The notes under the pieces are model-generated. The model was not told where the DNA came from, ran no database searches, and saw only the letters and a list, made by a program, of their open reading frames with translations. Shown here piece after piece: positions 35,271 to 48,050 of a stretch of DNA of 64,000 nucleotides. The position numbers and the translations under genes were made by a program. Each line of letters starts with the position of its first letter. Positions within the stretch are counted from its first letter, which is position 1. The stretch is from Anaeramoeba flamelloides (taxonomy: Eukaryota > Metamonada > Anaeramoebidae): contig JANTQA010000012.1 in the NCBI GenBank assembly GCA_027625915.1, positions 775,001 to 839,000 on the forward strand. The letters run 5' to 3'.

Positions 35271-36647
35271 TTTAAACTTTCTGAAAATTTTTGAAATTTT
35301 TTTTATAAAATATAAATCAATTAAATGGAATAAAAATCAAACTGTTTGTATACGGACATCATAGATACAATAAATTATAAATTTTTCTTGATAAGGTGAT
35401 GTTTAGATCATCCTGAAAGAAAAAAAATATTTCTCCTTTTCGAAAAAAAAAGTCAATTTTCATGAGTCCTTTTTCGTTAAAGTTTTGTATAAATTAAAAA
35501 GAATATAATTCTTTAAATAAGAATAAAGTATAATATTTTTAGATGATTGTTTAGTATTATTCTACCATTTTCTACCAATTATAAGTCAAAATTAACCACC
35601 TTAAAAATCCAAAACAAAAACCATTATCGAAAAACGAAATACTCTAAAAATCTGGTTTATCAATTAAAATAAAATTATAAAATCACATTATATAACCATT
35701 TAGAATTTATAATGTCCAAATTTGACTCTTTTTTCTTCGGTTAAAGATATAAATAAGTTTTTTTTATCTAAAAAAGCTGATTACAATGTAATTAATAGAA
35801 AATTTTTTGTGTATAAGAGAAGAAAATTCAATTTTTTTTTTTTACTTTTGGTGTTTTGTATCGTCATAGATTTGTCTATAATCAAAGTATGTTGTTATTG
35901 GGTGTAAATGGTATCAGTGTACCATTTTCACATTGTTTCTAAAATAATCTATTATAAATCTTATTGAACAATAAATTATTTCGATTTTTTCCTAATGATC
36001 ACAATCAAAAATTTTCTCAATTTTTGAAAATTTATTTTTTAATTAACTTTGAAAATCCAAAAATAATAGTATTCCCATCTTTAATAAATCATTTTTCGAA
36101 CTTCGAAAATTCCCCTTTTTTTAAATTATTTAATTTTCAAGATCAAATCAATAATCATTAACATAAAAACCAGAAAGAATGATCATTTTTGTTTCCTTTT
36201 TATAAAGTTAATTGTATAATCAATATTTTTTCTAATATTTGAGAAATAATTTGTCAAAAGAATCTTTGATTAATTATTTAATTTTTTTTTTTTTTAAAAG
36301 AACCTTTTAAGCAAACTTTAATCAAAATTTTGAAACAAATCTAAGAAAAATAGTTTGCAACTTTGAAGTAAAAAATTTGATCATTCAACCGTTAAATTAG
36401 TTTACAAATACAGATTTTTTTCTGAAAATCTTGAATTTTTTTTCACTAATACAAATATCAGCAGTTATTTGATTTTTTGTGATCAAAATATTTGTAATAT
36501 TTTTTTTGAATATGATTTTAATCATATGAAGAAAAAAGATTGAAGATATTTTGATCCAATCAAAAAACCAAATGGCTATTGTTATTATTTGAAAATTTAA
36601 AAAAAACAAAATAAAAAAAAAATAAAATGCTCCCTTTGAGATTTATT

Positions 36648-36860
36648 TTTGTTTCCCTTTCAATCCCTTTTCTTTTTATTTTTCTTCCTTTATCTTTTTT
36701 TTCTTTTTGTTTACTTTCTTTTTCTCTTCTTTCTGTTCTTTCTTTATCATTTTCCTTCTTTTCTTTTCTTTCTTTTCTTTCTTTTTCTTCTTTTCTCTCT
36801 TTTATTACATTTTCAATTTTTCTTTCTTTTTTCCTTTTTCTTTTTTTTTTGAATTTTTGT
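36648..36860 (-). repeat. Polypyrimidine/polypurine tract, possible dead Lys/Glu exon
   Basis: About 210 bp of nearly pure C/T on the plus strand. On the minus strand one frame stays open for about 60 codons of Lys/Arg/Glu, such as ERKEEKERKERKEKK. Just upstream on that strand (about 37000-36900) are protein-like pieces in different frames, KWNEKTFYEFDHFKEGNEDW and EVVSDETLVQYLDPQEK. Together these could be a dead or strongly diverged coding exon. No family was recognised. Mirror-rich purine tracts can also form triplex DNA. Confidence 0.4.
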
Positions 36861-37619
36861 TAAAGTTTTATTTTTCTTGTGGATCTAAATATTGTACCAG
36901 TGTTTCGTCTGAGACTACTTCTTCATCCAGTCTTCATTTCCTTCCTTAAAATGATCAAATTCATAGAAGGTCTTTTCGTTCCATTTGTAGATTTCAAAAA
37001 AAATGGAAAACGAAGAAAATTGATATTTTTATAAAAAAAAAAACTTGACAGAAAAATTTCAAGATATTTTAGAAAAGTGGTAAATAGAATTATTTACTAT
37101 GTTTCTATTTACACTCTTATCAAACAAAAAAAATAAAATTTTGATAAAATGTCTCTAATTTAAAACTTCAAAAAAACTCTATTTCAATTAACTCATACTA
37201 TCCAGCGAACTCTATTTGAAAGGTTATTTTAAAAAAAATTTTTAAGTGGAAAAAATAACTTGATATTTTCAACTTACAAGAAATTCCAAAATATTGTATT
37301 TCAAGTTTTGTCACTCTAAATTCTTTGAATTATTGAAAATTTATAGAAAATTCAAAGATCTAAATTAAAAAAATAAAATTAATGATAAATTTTCACTCAG
37401 CACTTAAATGTTCAAAATGGCTAGTACTAACCATAACAAACAATCTTTCAAAAAGTTATCCTTAATATCCCCTAATGCTGATCAAAAAATATTGCAACAT
37501 TTTATTCATTTTTCACATTTTTTTAAATGAAGATAATAACATTTTTAATTGATGTTTAAAACAAATATTACAACTCCTTTTTTACTAATCTATTTTTTAG
37601 AGATATTAAAACCATTGAG

Positions 37620-37850
37620 CACTACTATTTGTTGCAAAATAAATTGTACAAAATTTTCATTCAGCTTTCCAAAAAAAGGTTTTAAAATTCTTATAAATTT
37701 CAAATTTTAACTTATTAAAATAAGCAAAAATTATGAATTAAACTTTAAGAATTGGGACTTTTATGATTTACTTTAATTCTTGAGTTGTGATTTTTTTGGA
37801 AAGCTGAATGAAAATGTTGTTTCATTTATTTTGGAATTGAGAGTAATTTG
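37620..37850. mobile_element. TIR element family D, copy 2
   Basis: Left ACTACTATTTGTTGCAAAAT with TTTTCATTCAGCTTTCCAAA. Right GGAAAGCTGAATGAAAATGT, TTTCATTTATTTTGGAATTG. Arms are inverted, with about 230 bp in total and no frame inside. Confidence 0.72.
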
Positions 37851-38091
37851 ATTTAAACTCAATAACAACACACTTTAATTTTAAACTTCTCCTTGGTTTA
37901 TGCTCATCCCTTTTAACAGAATTTTTTTGGATAATATATCATTTTTTCTCAAATAGTATATAGTTTTTTTTTGAATCGTTATGTGTTCATTCACATTCAC
38001 AGATTCCTATTTGATATATAAATCCATTTATACCGAAATTTATTCTTTACATGACAAAAATATTTAAGATGCAAAAAAATAGAGAATTTAT

Positions 38092-39519
38092 TTATGTTTT
38101 TTTTTTTTTCAACAATCCTTTAATTTTTAAATAATAGACACCCATTAAAGAAATAATTTGTAGTATTAACAAGACAACTAAGTATTTTATTAAAGACAAT
38201 TTGCTCAGTGCAATGAATGCCAGTGCGGTTGCCAAGTTATTAAATAAAGTAAAAGCTGCGATCCCTTCTCTTGGTTTGTCTGGGACTAACAGTTTGATTA
38301 AGGGATACTTTAGAGTGGAGAGACCCGAATCCCCAAGGCCATACAAAATGATTGTAATCCAAAAGGCATATTGTGTTTGGAAAGAACCAAAGAAGCAGAT
38401 CAATGAACCGATAATTTCTAAAGAGATTGCCACAAGGCATACCCCAAACTCGCCGAATTTGTCTACAAGTTTGCCAATGAAGAGGCACGTAGGCCCGTCA
38501 ACTATGCCGTAAACTAAGATAAACTTTGGAATCATTTTTCTCTCTAATTTTGGGGGGATACAGCCATAAACGAAGGAGGTCATTAGCCCTGTAACTACCA
38601 TCACGGGTATTAAAGGAACCAATTGTTTACTGAAAAGAATTAACAGCAAGGTTTTGATTTTTGTGTAAACGAATTTAAAAGTACCAACCTTTTTTGCGTG
38701 CTTTGGATTTTCTGGATCAGGTGTGACACCCTCTTCTTCCACTTCGCCTCCAGAAACATTGTCTTCGTCCTCGTCGTCGCTGCTTTCTTTTACTTCTTCT
38801 CCCGTTGACTCTTTTTCGCTGTTTATTGTGTTTTGTGCAAGGGTGCTATTTATTGAAACCTGCTCGCTTTTTTGATTTTCTTTCGACAAAAAGGGTTCAT
38901 TTTCAGAGTCACTCCCCTTTTTAACAGAGAAGTGTGGCAAGAAGAGCAAAACAATTAGCCCAATCACACCGATCATTAAGAAGATAAAAAACAGTGTCCC
39001 CATTGAGGTATTATAAATGTCTAGGCATATCGTTGCTACACCAGGCCCCAGAATTGAAGCAGAGAGGAAAAAGGCAATGAAAATGCCAGAGATTTTGCCA
39101 ATATCTGATTTGCCAGACATCCGAATTAAGTACTCACCATTTCCGATCCACAACAAGCCGCCTCCAATTCCTGTTAGCAAATTAATTATGCAAAGAAAAA
39201 TAAAATTTTTTAGGAGCATTGCAAGAGAAAAAATAACCCACAACACCGATCCGACAAACATTGACAACCTTGGCCCTAATACTTCTACAATTAAAGGGCC
39301 AATAAGAAGCCCAACAATTGCAGTGAGATAACTTAACCCCAAGAAAAGAGTTCCGTATTGTGGATACAATTTTGCCAAAAAGCCAACAGCACCAAAATAA
39401 CTGCTTCCAATAAAGATAAAGCTAAAGGAAACAATCATTAACGAGTACCACACTTTGGAGAGAAACAGACAATATTTTCGAGTAGTCTTTTCTTTTTGGA
39501 TTAAATGCTCATTTTCCAT
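38092..39519 (-). CDS. UNC93-like major facilitator membrane protein
   Basis: An uninterrupted 475-residue frame with ATG at 39519. Hydrophobic segments number about 11-12 in two halves. The first half has the UNC93-type wording FLGLSYLTAIVGLLIGPLIV, EVLGPRLSMFVGSVLW and LLTGIGGGLLWIGNGEYL (the family's LG.GAA.LW..Q..YL). A charged loop of about 85 residues (about 200-285, rich in Ser/Glu/Asp, SSDDEDED) separates the halves. UNC93 proteins are MFS-fold regulators of channels or receptor traffic, and the substrate here is unknown. The C-terminus ends in basic LKIKGLLKKKKT. It is the only multi-exon-free long gene in the window. Other MFS subfamilies are possible but fit less well. Confidence 0.8.
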   Translation of the reverse strand: MENEHLIQKEKTTRKYCLFLSKVWYSLMIVSFSFIFIGSSYFGAVGFLAKLYPQYGTLFLGLSYLTAIVGLLIGPLIVEVLGPRLSMFVGSVLWVIFSLAMLLKNFIFLCIINLLTGIGGGLLWIGNGEYLIRMSGKSDIGKISGIFIAFFLSASILGPGVATICLDIYNTSMGTLFFIFLMIGVIGLIVLLFLPHFSVKKGSDSENEPFLSKENQKSEQVSINSTLAQNTINSEKESTGEEVKESSDDEDEDNVSGGEVEEEGVTPDPENPKHAKKVGTFKFVYTKIKTLLLILFSKQLVPLIPVMVVTGLMTSFVYGCIPPKLERKMIPKFILVYGIVDGPTCLFIGKLVDKFGEFGVCLVAISLEIIGSLICFFGSFQTQYAFWITIILYGLGDSGLSTLKYPLIKLLVPDKPREGIAAFTLFNNLATALAFIALSKLSLIKYLVVLLILQIISLMGVYYLKIKGLLKKKKT

Positions 39520-40043
39520 TAGTTAGCTTGAAAAGGGAAAACGAATTGTAAAAAATGTTTTTGCCATTTGTAATTATTTTATCTAAAACCACTAACAAAG
39601 TGTGAATTCCAATCTTGAAATTAGTATTCACTTTACTCAAATAATTAGATTGTTTTTAAAGTATTCTTTACTATTTGTGGAAAAATAAGAAACGATTCAA
39701 TGAATTTTAGTATTTTCCTAATCCAGATAATTCATCAAATTAAAACTTGTTCATTAGTGTTTTAAGAATAGTTTGTGAGACACCTTGAAGAATAAAAATG
39801 TTTATTTTTGAAAACTGCGTTGGATATTACCATATTAATTTTTCTGTTTTTAAAAAATAATGGAGAGTTGACAAAACACCAAAAAACAGACAAAAAGCGT
39901 ATGTTTGAATTTTGGTTGACATACCAAACACATAGCGGACAAAAAAACTGTAATTTTCTTAATTTCTATTTTATATAATTTTCAAAGTAAAACAATTGTT
40001 CTAATCTGACACATATGTTTTTGTTGAAGAGTCTAACCCTTAC

Positions 40044-40378
40044 GAGTATTTGAAATATAAATGGGAAAAAAATTACACTTCCTTTTCCCTACTGGTATTT
40101 GAATTATAAAGGGGAAAAATATTCACTTCCTTTTCCATTTTTTCCTTTTTAGTATATAGTTATTAAAAAGATAGGCTGTAATTAATGGCTTTGTTTGAAA
40201 AAGGAAAATGAAAATGAAGTGAAAATTTTTCCCAATTAAAATTCAAATACCAGTATTTTTAATTTAATCAATAGTTTTCTCAAAGAAGTTGTATTTTTAA
40301 ATTTGGGAGAATGAGATAGAAAAAGAAAATTAAAAATGAGAAGAAAATTTTTCGCTATTTATAATTCAAATGTCAGTA
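40044..40378. mobile_element. Nested palindrome, TIR family G, copy 1
   Basis: Inner arms 40091-40145 (TACTGGTATTTGAATTATAA, CACTTCCTTTTCC) and about 40200-40253 (inverse). Outer arms near 40044-40085 and 40320-40378 repeat the same ends (AGTATTTGAAATATAAATGG; ATAATTCAAATGTCAGTAAT). This looks like one element inserted in another of the same family. A second copy is at 59630-59890. Confidence 0.68.
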
Positions 40379-42220
40379 ATACAAAGTTACCCTCATTTTT
40401 TAATTTCTAGTTTGGAAATATTAGAGTAGGAATTCACTTTTTCATACTACTCCAATTTAAATCAACTTTTATATACGTTAGATCTTTAATTAATGTAAAT
40501 GGTTGAAAAATATTAAAAGTTGTTGTTTCCAATATTTTGTCATCTTTAAGGGACCAATCTCTTTTAAATTTTTTTACCTAAATTTAATCGAGATTGAGCA
40601 AATTTTTAGCCAATTACTTAGATTTTGAAAACCCCTTTTTAGTATCAATATTAAACCGATTTCTCAAGAAGGAAATCCTTATTTAGAAATTGGTCAAAAA
40701 AAAAATAATAGAGACTATTACCATAACACATATGAAGATCGTAAATGATTTTTTTTTCGTTTAAAAATTTTGTGAAAAAAAATTAACTTTTTCTCTATTT
40801 TTTTTCAAGAAAATACACTTTAACCTTTCAATATCTCCAAAATTCTTGATGAAAATTTATTTAAAGAAAGGGATTTCTTTGTTGTTTATTGTACTAAAAT
40901 CCTCTTCACTGATTATTTTTTTCATCAGTTACCCAATATGTTGAAAATGGATTGAATATTTGTTATGAATTTAAGTGGCTTGAAAAAGAACTTTACATTC
41001 CTTGATAGATTTAATCAAAATTGCAAAAAAAAAAAATTATAAAGAATCATCTAATATCGAAAATCAGCTTTTGAAATTTTTTAATTAACTGGTTTGGTAA
41101 TACACATATTATGTTGTGTCTTAATACACTAGCTAGATTTCACTTAATTTTAGATTAACATTTTAAAAATGTACTTGGTTAGATAAATCATATTTTCTCT
41201 AGATTTATTAATTTATTGAGAAAAAAGAGTTATTAATGAAAATTTATCTAAAGAAAAAAAAAAGAGATAAAGAAATATAATTCAAATATTATAATATAAC
41301 AATGCGAATATATTTGTGATAATTAAATTTAAAAAAAAACTCGCTTGGAATTCACGGTTACGTTTAAAGGCTAGTATAAAAGATTATCAACAATTTAAGA
41401 AAATTTATAACACTTTATTAATTATTTAAATTCAACGTTAGTTTTTAATTAAATAAAAAAAAAACACTCGGGACCAGACTTCAAATAGTAATACATTAAC
41501 AAAATAATAATATCTGAAATAGTTTTTGTCAAAAAATAAATGATCCATTTCTTTGAAACATTCTTTTTAACTTATTTCTACTTTTTTTTTCCTATTTTTA
41601 GATATTGATTTTTATCTTTCTATATATTTACATATATAAGAAATTACCAAGAAAGTGGGGCAAATTTAATTTATAATATATTTATTAAAATAAATCTTCA
41701 AAAAAGTGTCAAAATATCCAAAATAATTAACTAGCAATGAACGATTCTTGAAAATAATTCAATTTATTTCTTAGTATTGTATTAGATAAAAAAAGATATT
41801 AAATTTTGTGATCTCAATTTTATCTGATATTTTTTAGGGGTGAAAATTGGTTTTTATTATTTTCTTGTTGATTGAAAAAATCTTTTTTGTAACTTGTTTA
41901 ATCCCAATAAATTTTTAAATTAAGTTTAAAACATATGCCTGCATTTGTTTGCTTAAAAAATCATTTCTACCCTGTTCATATTTCCAGATTTTACATTGAA
42001 ATTATTCGTAAATTGTTTTTACCAAAAAAAGTGCTATTGTTTTACCTTGATTGGAAATATTTCAATGAATACATTTTATAATAAATACCATACTCAGTGG
42101 TTCAATTGGTTATTAATTAAAATTTATTTGATATTGTCAATTAACAAATATCTCGATACACAAAGATGATTTATTATGAAATGTAAAAAATAATTCCCCA
42201 CTTTTTTGGAAATACCTTAC

Positions 42221-42434
42221 TTAGGCTATCAAACAATTACTTGAGTATTCTAGAGAAACCCCACTTTAATGAGCTTTCGGTAAATTTACTACTATGGATC
42301 ATAAAAAAAATTGGTTTTTTATAAAAAAGGATTTGATTAAAAATATTTGTAATTAAACAACAATTTTACTAATATTCACAATTAAAAATCTGGTTCGGGA
42401 TTATTTTCATGTCAGGTATTTTTTTCACTACTAT
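42221..42434. mobile_element. TIR element family A, copy 3 (right part only)
   Basis: Starts TTAGGCTATCAAACAATTAC, identical to a block at 2451 in copy 1, and runs to the right end TCAGGTATTTTTTTCACTAC. The left half is missing. Confidence 0.78.
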
Positions 42435-42927
42435 ATTTTTAAACTTAAGAAGGGAGAAAGAAATTTTTTTTTCTATTATAAACAAAAGTATTCATTCCCT
42501 TAATTCATTGAAATAATAAAGGATATTTAACAGAGTAATAAATAACTTTTAAATTCAAAATTATACCCTTTAAGTATGCAAATTCCTTTATAATGAAGAT
42601 AAAAAAGTATTTAACCACAAAAAAATGTGTTTTCCGTGAAAAGGCAATAATATCAATGAATTTGTCGCACTTTGATGTAAAACTCCATTTTAATCATCAA
42701 AAAAAATAGCAAATAAAAATGCATAAGTTTTTCTAAAAAAAGTTTTTTTTTTTGGAATAAAAATTGTATTTACTTTAGTGTAAAAAATATAATAACCTGT
42801 AATTATAAAAGCAAAAAGTAATCCTTATATATAATAAATAATATATAAAATAAAAATAAACAATAAAAATAAATAAAAATAAAAATAAAAAAAAAATCAA
42901 GAATAAAGAATAAAAAATAAATAAAAA

Positions 42928-45900
42928 CTAATTCTCGTTTGAATAATAAACAGAACCTTTTTCTATATCATCATTTTCGAACATTTCCAGAACGCCTTGA
43001 TAGCTTTCTAAGGAATCTTTATGGAATTGTATTTGCGATTGAACAAAAGTTTTCATTGTCTCTTGAATGTTTCCCAAAAGATTACATTTAAAAGTTTCAG
43101 ATTCTGCAAGCATTGCTAATTGGAAAAGGTCCAGATATTGCTTTTTATGGTTCAAAATTCTTTGTTCTGTCTTTGCCTTTTTAAAATTGGAGGTACTTGT
43201 GGCGTTTAAATAACTATTTTGGTGATTTTGCACGTCTTGGCTGATTCTGCCCATTCTTTGGAAGGTTTGCTTAAAGCCGGATATATCGGAAAGTGAGCTT
43301 TGGAAGTTGATGTTCATTTGCTTGCGAATTCTGAGACTTTCGTCAAACGACGTTGAAGCGATGCGGTTTAGGATCCCGCTGATCCCAATGAGGCCCGATC
43401 CGATATTGAGTGTGGCGACATTATTGTTTTTGATCACAGTTTCGGAATCTCTCCACTCAAGCCCACTTGAAGTTAACTCTTTGATCTGTTCGGAAATTTG
43501 GGAAAGATTTTTTTGTGAGTGGCTCTCGTTTTCAATTTTTGTATCCCACGACCTTTGGATGCCCTTGAGATGGGTTTCCAATGTATTTAAATATCTTTTA
43601 AAATCGTGAATGGACTTTGTATACTCGTTCATGAGTGTCTTTTTTTTAAAATTGGTCTGCAGTTGGGGTATAAAGGGGCCTTGATCCTGGATTTTTTTTT
43701 TGAAACTCTTACTGTACTTTTTCCATCCCTTTTCCCCCATTTCAAGAAATTCTTTAAAGCTGTCTGTGTGCGATAAGATTGGGTGATCAGAGATCTTTTG
43801 AAGAAAGGATTTTAATAGAATTGCCTTTTTCACCTTTTCGCTTTCAAATCCAATTTCGGGGATAACTAATGGCTCAAAATTTGATAATTGGACTCTTAAT
43901 TGCCTGAAATCCTTGATGTTTCGAGATACAGAAAATTCTTTATTTTCATAGCTCCAAGAAATTTCAAATTGCAAATTTTTTGATTTTGAGATTTGAGTCA
44001 CTTTTATTTCACTCATTAAATTTTCCTTTGGTTTATTCCATGTGAAATTTTGATATAAAAATGGGACATTTTTTTTTTTTGGATCACTTTCTTCTAATAA
44101 ATTATTATCCATGGTTTTTTTTTTTTTTTGTTTTGTTTTTTTTGTTTTATTAATATTGTCTTGATCAAGGATATCGTCAGTTCCACTACTTTGGTCATCA
44201 TCATTTACACTTTCATCAACATTACTATTAATTAGCTTATTAAATTTATCAGTGTTTTTTGATTTTGTTGGCTTTTTGGGCTTTTTTGGCTTGCTTGGTT
44301 TTTTTCTTCTTTTTTGTTTCATTTTTTGAATGTTTTTTTTTTGTTGTAATTTTTCTTCTAATAATTTTGTTTTCAGTTGTGGCTTTTTTCCAATGGGCTT
44401 CGGTGGTGGGGTTTTTTTTTTAGTTTTTTGATTTGGACTAGACTTTTGACTTATGATTTTTTTGGGCTTTTTGGGTGTGGATTTTGGGGATTGGAATGGT
44501 GTTTTTTCTCTTTTGGTTTTGGTTTTGGTTTTGATTTTGTTTTTAGTTTTTGCTTTTGTTTTGGTGCTGTTATTTGAGTTTGTTTTTTGGAAAATGGGAT
44601 CTTGTTTTTTAGTTTTTTTCTTTTGAATCAAATTTGATTCTTCTTTTTCATCCAAATCATTCACAATATCACTAGTTTGCTTTGGTTTTTTTTTTTTTGT
44701 ACTTTCATTATTATTTAAAACATTTTTTGAATAATATGTTTCGTTTTCATTTTTTTCTTGGGTTATTGTATCTTTCAAATCATCATCTTCATGGCTTTCT
44801 TCTTTAATTTTATAATTGACACCATTTAAATTTTCACCAAAGGAGAGATCTTCTCCTGATGAACTTTGTGATAAATTTCCCCATGGCGAATTATTCAAAT
44901 CTAAATTTGAATTATCTTCAAATTGTTGTGTATTGCCAGAATCTAATTGGAAAACACATCTTTTATTTTATCAGTATTTTTTTTTTTTTTTTTTTTTTTT
45001 TTATTAAATGATGTTTATAAAATCACATAATTTAAAAGTGTGAAGAATTTTTATTTTAGATTTATTATTAAAAAATTGTAAAAACATTAATTTGAAGAAA
45101 TTATTTAACAAATAATAAAATTATATTTTATTTTTTCCTTGAATAGATTTTTTTTATATTGGGAAGAGGAGTTTCAAAGGGAAAAAGATCAAGTGGTTAC
45201 TTACTAATAATGGAGATACTTGAACACAAAAGTATGAGTAACTTGAAAATAAAAACCAAAAAGTAAAGACTAAAAAATGATCAATTGTTTTTAAAGCAAA
45301 TCAGATCAAAAAAAAATTATAAATTACAAAAATTAAATAACGATCCTCACAAATAAATATTCATGAACAATTATCAAATTAAATTAAATTAACCAAAAAT
45401 ATTGTGGCTGTGATTTTGAGTGTTCTTAATTAAAGATTGTTTTGCTTTTTTTTTTTTTGATTTTTAACCAATTGCTTCTTATAAACCCTTTTTTAATTAT
45501 TTTTTTTTTTCTTTTTTTTTTTTGAATTTTTTGTTTTTGCTTTTTCACCTAAAAAAATTTGGGTATTTTTTGTCTAGAAACAATCGTGAAATCAATAATT
45601 TTATACTTGTATTACCTTTGAGGAAATTTAAGTAAAATGACATTTAGAGTGTAATTTACACTTCTTTCATCAATAAAATAAAAGAAAATTCATCTAATTT
45701 GTTTAAGAGGAGATTTTGAAGTGACTAAATTTGAGATTTCCAATTCAAAAAGTGTCTTAGATATACACTATCATCAGAAGTAATTGAAACTTAATTTTCT
45801 GAAAGAAAAAAAAAAAAACAAAAAGAAAAAATTGAATCTATGAAAAATTAAGTAAAAAATGAAGAAATAAAAAAAAATTTAAAGTTAAAATAAGAGATAT

Positions 45901-48050
45901 GAGAAACTTGAAGTATTTTGATCCAATTGAATTTGTATGTTGTGGGTAATTAGTATTTTTTTAGATTTAAGCTCCTTTTTCCTAATAGCGTGTTGAGTCA
46001 TATAGGTCAAAAAGTATTCTATAATTATGCAATAGATTTCTTTTATGTTTATTTTTTTCAACATTTCATCTGCATCCAAATTTTAGAATTGTTGAACTTG
46101 ACGGATAACGTAAATATTTTTGTGTTGTAAATAAAAATTTTTGGTTCAATTTCCTTTTTATCAATTTGCCGAGAACTCTTTTTTCAAAGAATTTTATTTA
46201 AAAAATATTTCAATATTTACTTATTTTACAAAGGTTTCTTTTCATTTAAAGGAATAAAAATCTTTAGTCAAAGCGAGTTCAAAAAAAATCATAAAATGGA
46301 AATTCAAGTAAAAAGTTCAAAACATTTTTGTGAAATTTATCAGTATTTCTGATCAAAACGTTTACAACCTCCTGATCTAACATACAATAGCAACACTTCT
46401 GTTGTTTAAAAGTTAAACCAAATAAAGTCAAAAACTAAATTTCATAAGAACAAAAAAAAAAAAAAAAAAAAGAAAGAAAATTTTCCAAATATTATTTGAT
46501 ATAATAAGATACCAGTAATAAATTAATGATGTGTAAAGTCAAACACTGGGGTACAAACACCACCATTGTTTATTGTTTTTAAAAGTAGCTTCGATTTTGA
46601 GATCGTGACAATAAAAGGTTTGATTTCTAAAAACTCTTTTTGCTGTTTAAAAATAACTTTTTTAATTTACGAGTTGACTTAGTGGTAATATTTTACAATA
46701 AGTTTTATGAAACATAAAGGATTTTTTTCAGATCTCTAAATTTTTGGATATAGTTTTGAATTTTTTGTAATGATTTGAATTGAAATTTTTGAGACAAGAA
46801 CTTTGAATTTGAAATTATGAAATCTCAAAACAGATTTATATATGATAAAAGTACTTTGTTTTTCATTATTGACAGATCCCAAGGCTCTTCTTTAAAAAAA
46901 AAAAATACTCGAAAAAAATCAAAAATAAGAAAACTGTCAACTTTTTATTTTTAAAACTTGTTCAAATAAGCCATAAGACACTTTACGAATCGATTTAAGA
47001 AGATTCCTTTGCTTTCAAAGTGGCTTTATTAATAGTTTTTAAGCACACTCTGAAACCAGATAAGTACTTTGATACAGACTTGTATTTTTGGATTCGGGGA
47101 AAAAAATTATGATTGATCTGCTATTTTTTTTATTCTCAGATATAGTTGTACAGTTATCATAGAGCTTAGTCAACAAAATGAAAGCGAATCTTAAGCCAAC
47201 ACTTTATCAGAAGTCCATGGTATTTATATGAACGAAATAAAGTTTTATTGTTTTCTTTTGTGGGAGATTGTCGTGAAAAAACTATACGATTGGTTTTTAT
47301 TTTTAAACTTTCACTCACAAGAAACTACACAAGAAAATGTAAAATTCGAACAGTGGCATGCTAACATAGAATGTCTTCAAAACAGAAATGAAAAACAACC
47401 ACAACTATTGTGAAGATCCATAATGTAAAATCAATGAAAAACCACAATTATTTGAACAAATTTTCAAAAATAACTTTTTGTTATTTTTAAAAATAATAAA
47501 GAGAGTATACATGGATTATTGAACTACTTTAAAGAGACGTATTCAAAATTTTCAATTTAGGATTACTTCGAAAATAACTATATCATTCTTTTTAATATTT
47601 CTTTCTCAAACATTCACTTTGCTTAGTATTCACATCCTTAAATTTTTGAAAAAAAAATACTTTTTATTAAAATTTTCAGTTTTTAATGTTTTTAAAAAAT
47701 AATCTAATAAAAAAAACACCCCCTGTTTTGTTTTAGTGTAAACCCAGAACTTAATTCAATTGCTTTTTTTTTTGGTGATCTTTCAAAATTTGTACGGAAT
47801 TTGCAAGGAATTTGTTTCAAAATCAAGGAACCAAAAAAAAAAAAAAAAAAAAAAAATACCCCGAATCAAAATAGCCGGCTTGATTTGAACTTTCTTGGTT
47901 TTTGTAGCCATACCACATTGTGTCTGAATTTTTTAAAACTGAGATTTTGTCTCCAATAATAAAAGAAAGTTCTGAAGAGTCCTTGCCAGTATAAGGACTA
48001 ATTGCTACAACTTGAAAAAGTACCTTGTTAGATTGAAAAATAGAGGACAT
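42928..48050 (-). CDS. SNX9-like sorting nexin: SH3 - basic linker - PX - BAR (2 exons)
   Basis: Exons on the minus strand are 48050-47860 and 44959-42928 (740 aa). Residues about 12-70 form an SH3 domain (VVAISPYTGKDSSELSF, IIGDKISVL, MWYGY, AGYFDSG). Residues 70-360 are a long acidic then Lys/Pro-rich linker. Residues about 365-475 form a PX domain (FSVSRNIKDFRQLRVQLSNF, VIPEIG, LQKISDHPILSHTDSFKEFL), which binds phosphoinositides. The rest is a helical BAR-like region. This is the order of SNX9/18/33, which bend membranes during endocytosis and macropinocytosis and recruit WASP and dynamin. The PX exon has no ATG of its own. Donor tcggg|gtattt (2 bases over) with acceptor aataaaag|atg (needs 2) gives DSG-CVFQLDSGN, finishing the SH3 fold. 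A second AG at 44943 would be out of phase. Confidence 0.84.
44960..47859 (-). other. Giant intron (2,900 nt) of SNX9-like gene
   Basis: A+T-rich. It holds a dispersed repeat (45690-45810) that is also present in the VPS53 intron. T- or A-runs lie next to both splice sites (44980-45002 and 47833-47856). No host exon, RNA or complete mobile element was recognised. Confidence 0.72.
45690..45810 (+). repeat. Dispersed repeat pair, member 2
   Basis: Matches 26633-26760 (shared TGAAGTGACTAAATTTG and TGAAACTTAATTTTCTGAAA-type blocks). See that entry. Confidence 0.55.

Larger units (their letters stand above)
32441..38091. other. Intergenic, 5.6 kb, between VPS53 and UNC93-like gene
   Basis: Holds a short family C element (33175-33375), a Tc1/mariner-like transposon with decayed transposase (33845-34886) and its flanking repeat (34890-35270), a polypyrimidine tract (36648-36860) next to a possible dead exon, and a family D element (37620-37850). 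No live gene was recognised. Confidence 0.62.
39520..42927. other. Intergenic, 3.4 kb
   Basis: Contains a family G nested palindrome (40044-40378) and a partial family A element (42221-42434). The rest is A+T-rich with no gene visible. It carries the promoter of the UNC93-like gene at its left end. Confidence 0.58.

Noticed and set aside
36627-36949. Hydrophobic Phe/Leu-rich proteins on the plus strand
   Set aside because: Three overlapping frames arise from a polypyrimidine tract; all-Phe/Ser/Leu wording is a composition artefact.
39017-39331. Plus-strand frames of about 100 codons at 38201-38512 and 39017-39331
   Set aside because: They are shadows of the UNC93-like gene on the minus strand.
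47228-47413. Small gene in the SNX intron
   Set aside because: A 61-codon frame without similarity or supporting context, and expected by chance in a 2.9-kb intron.
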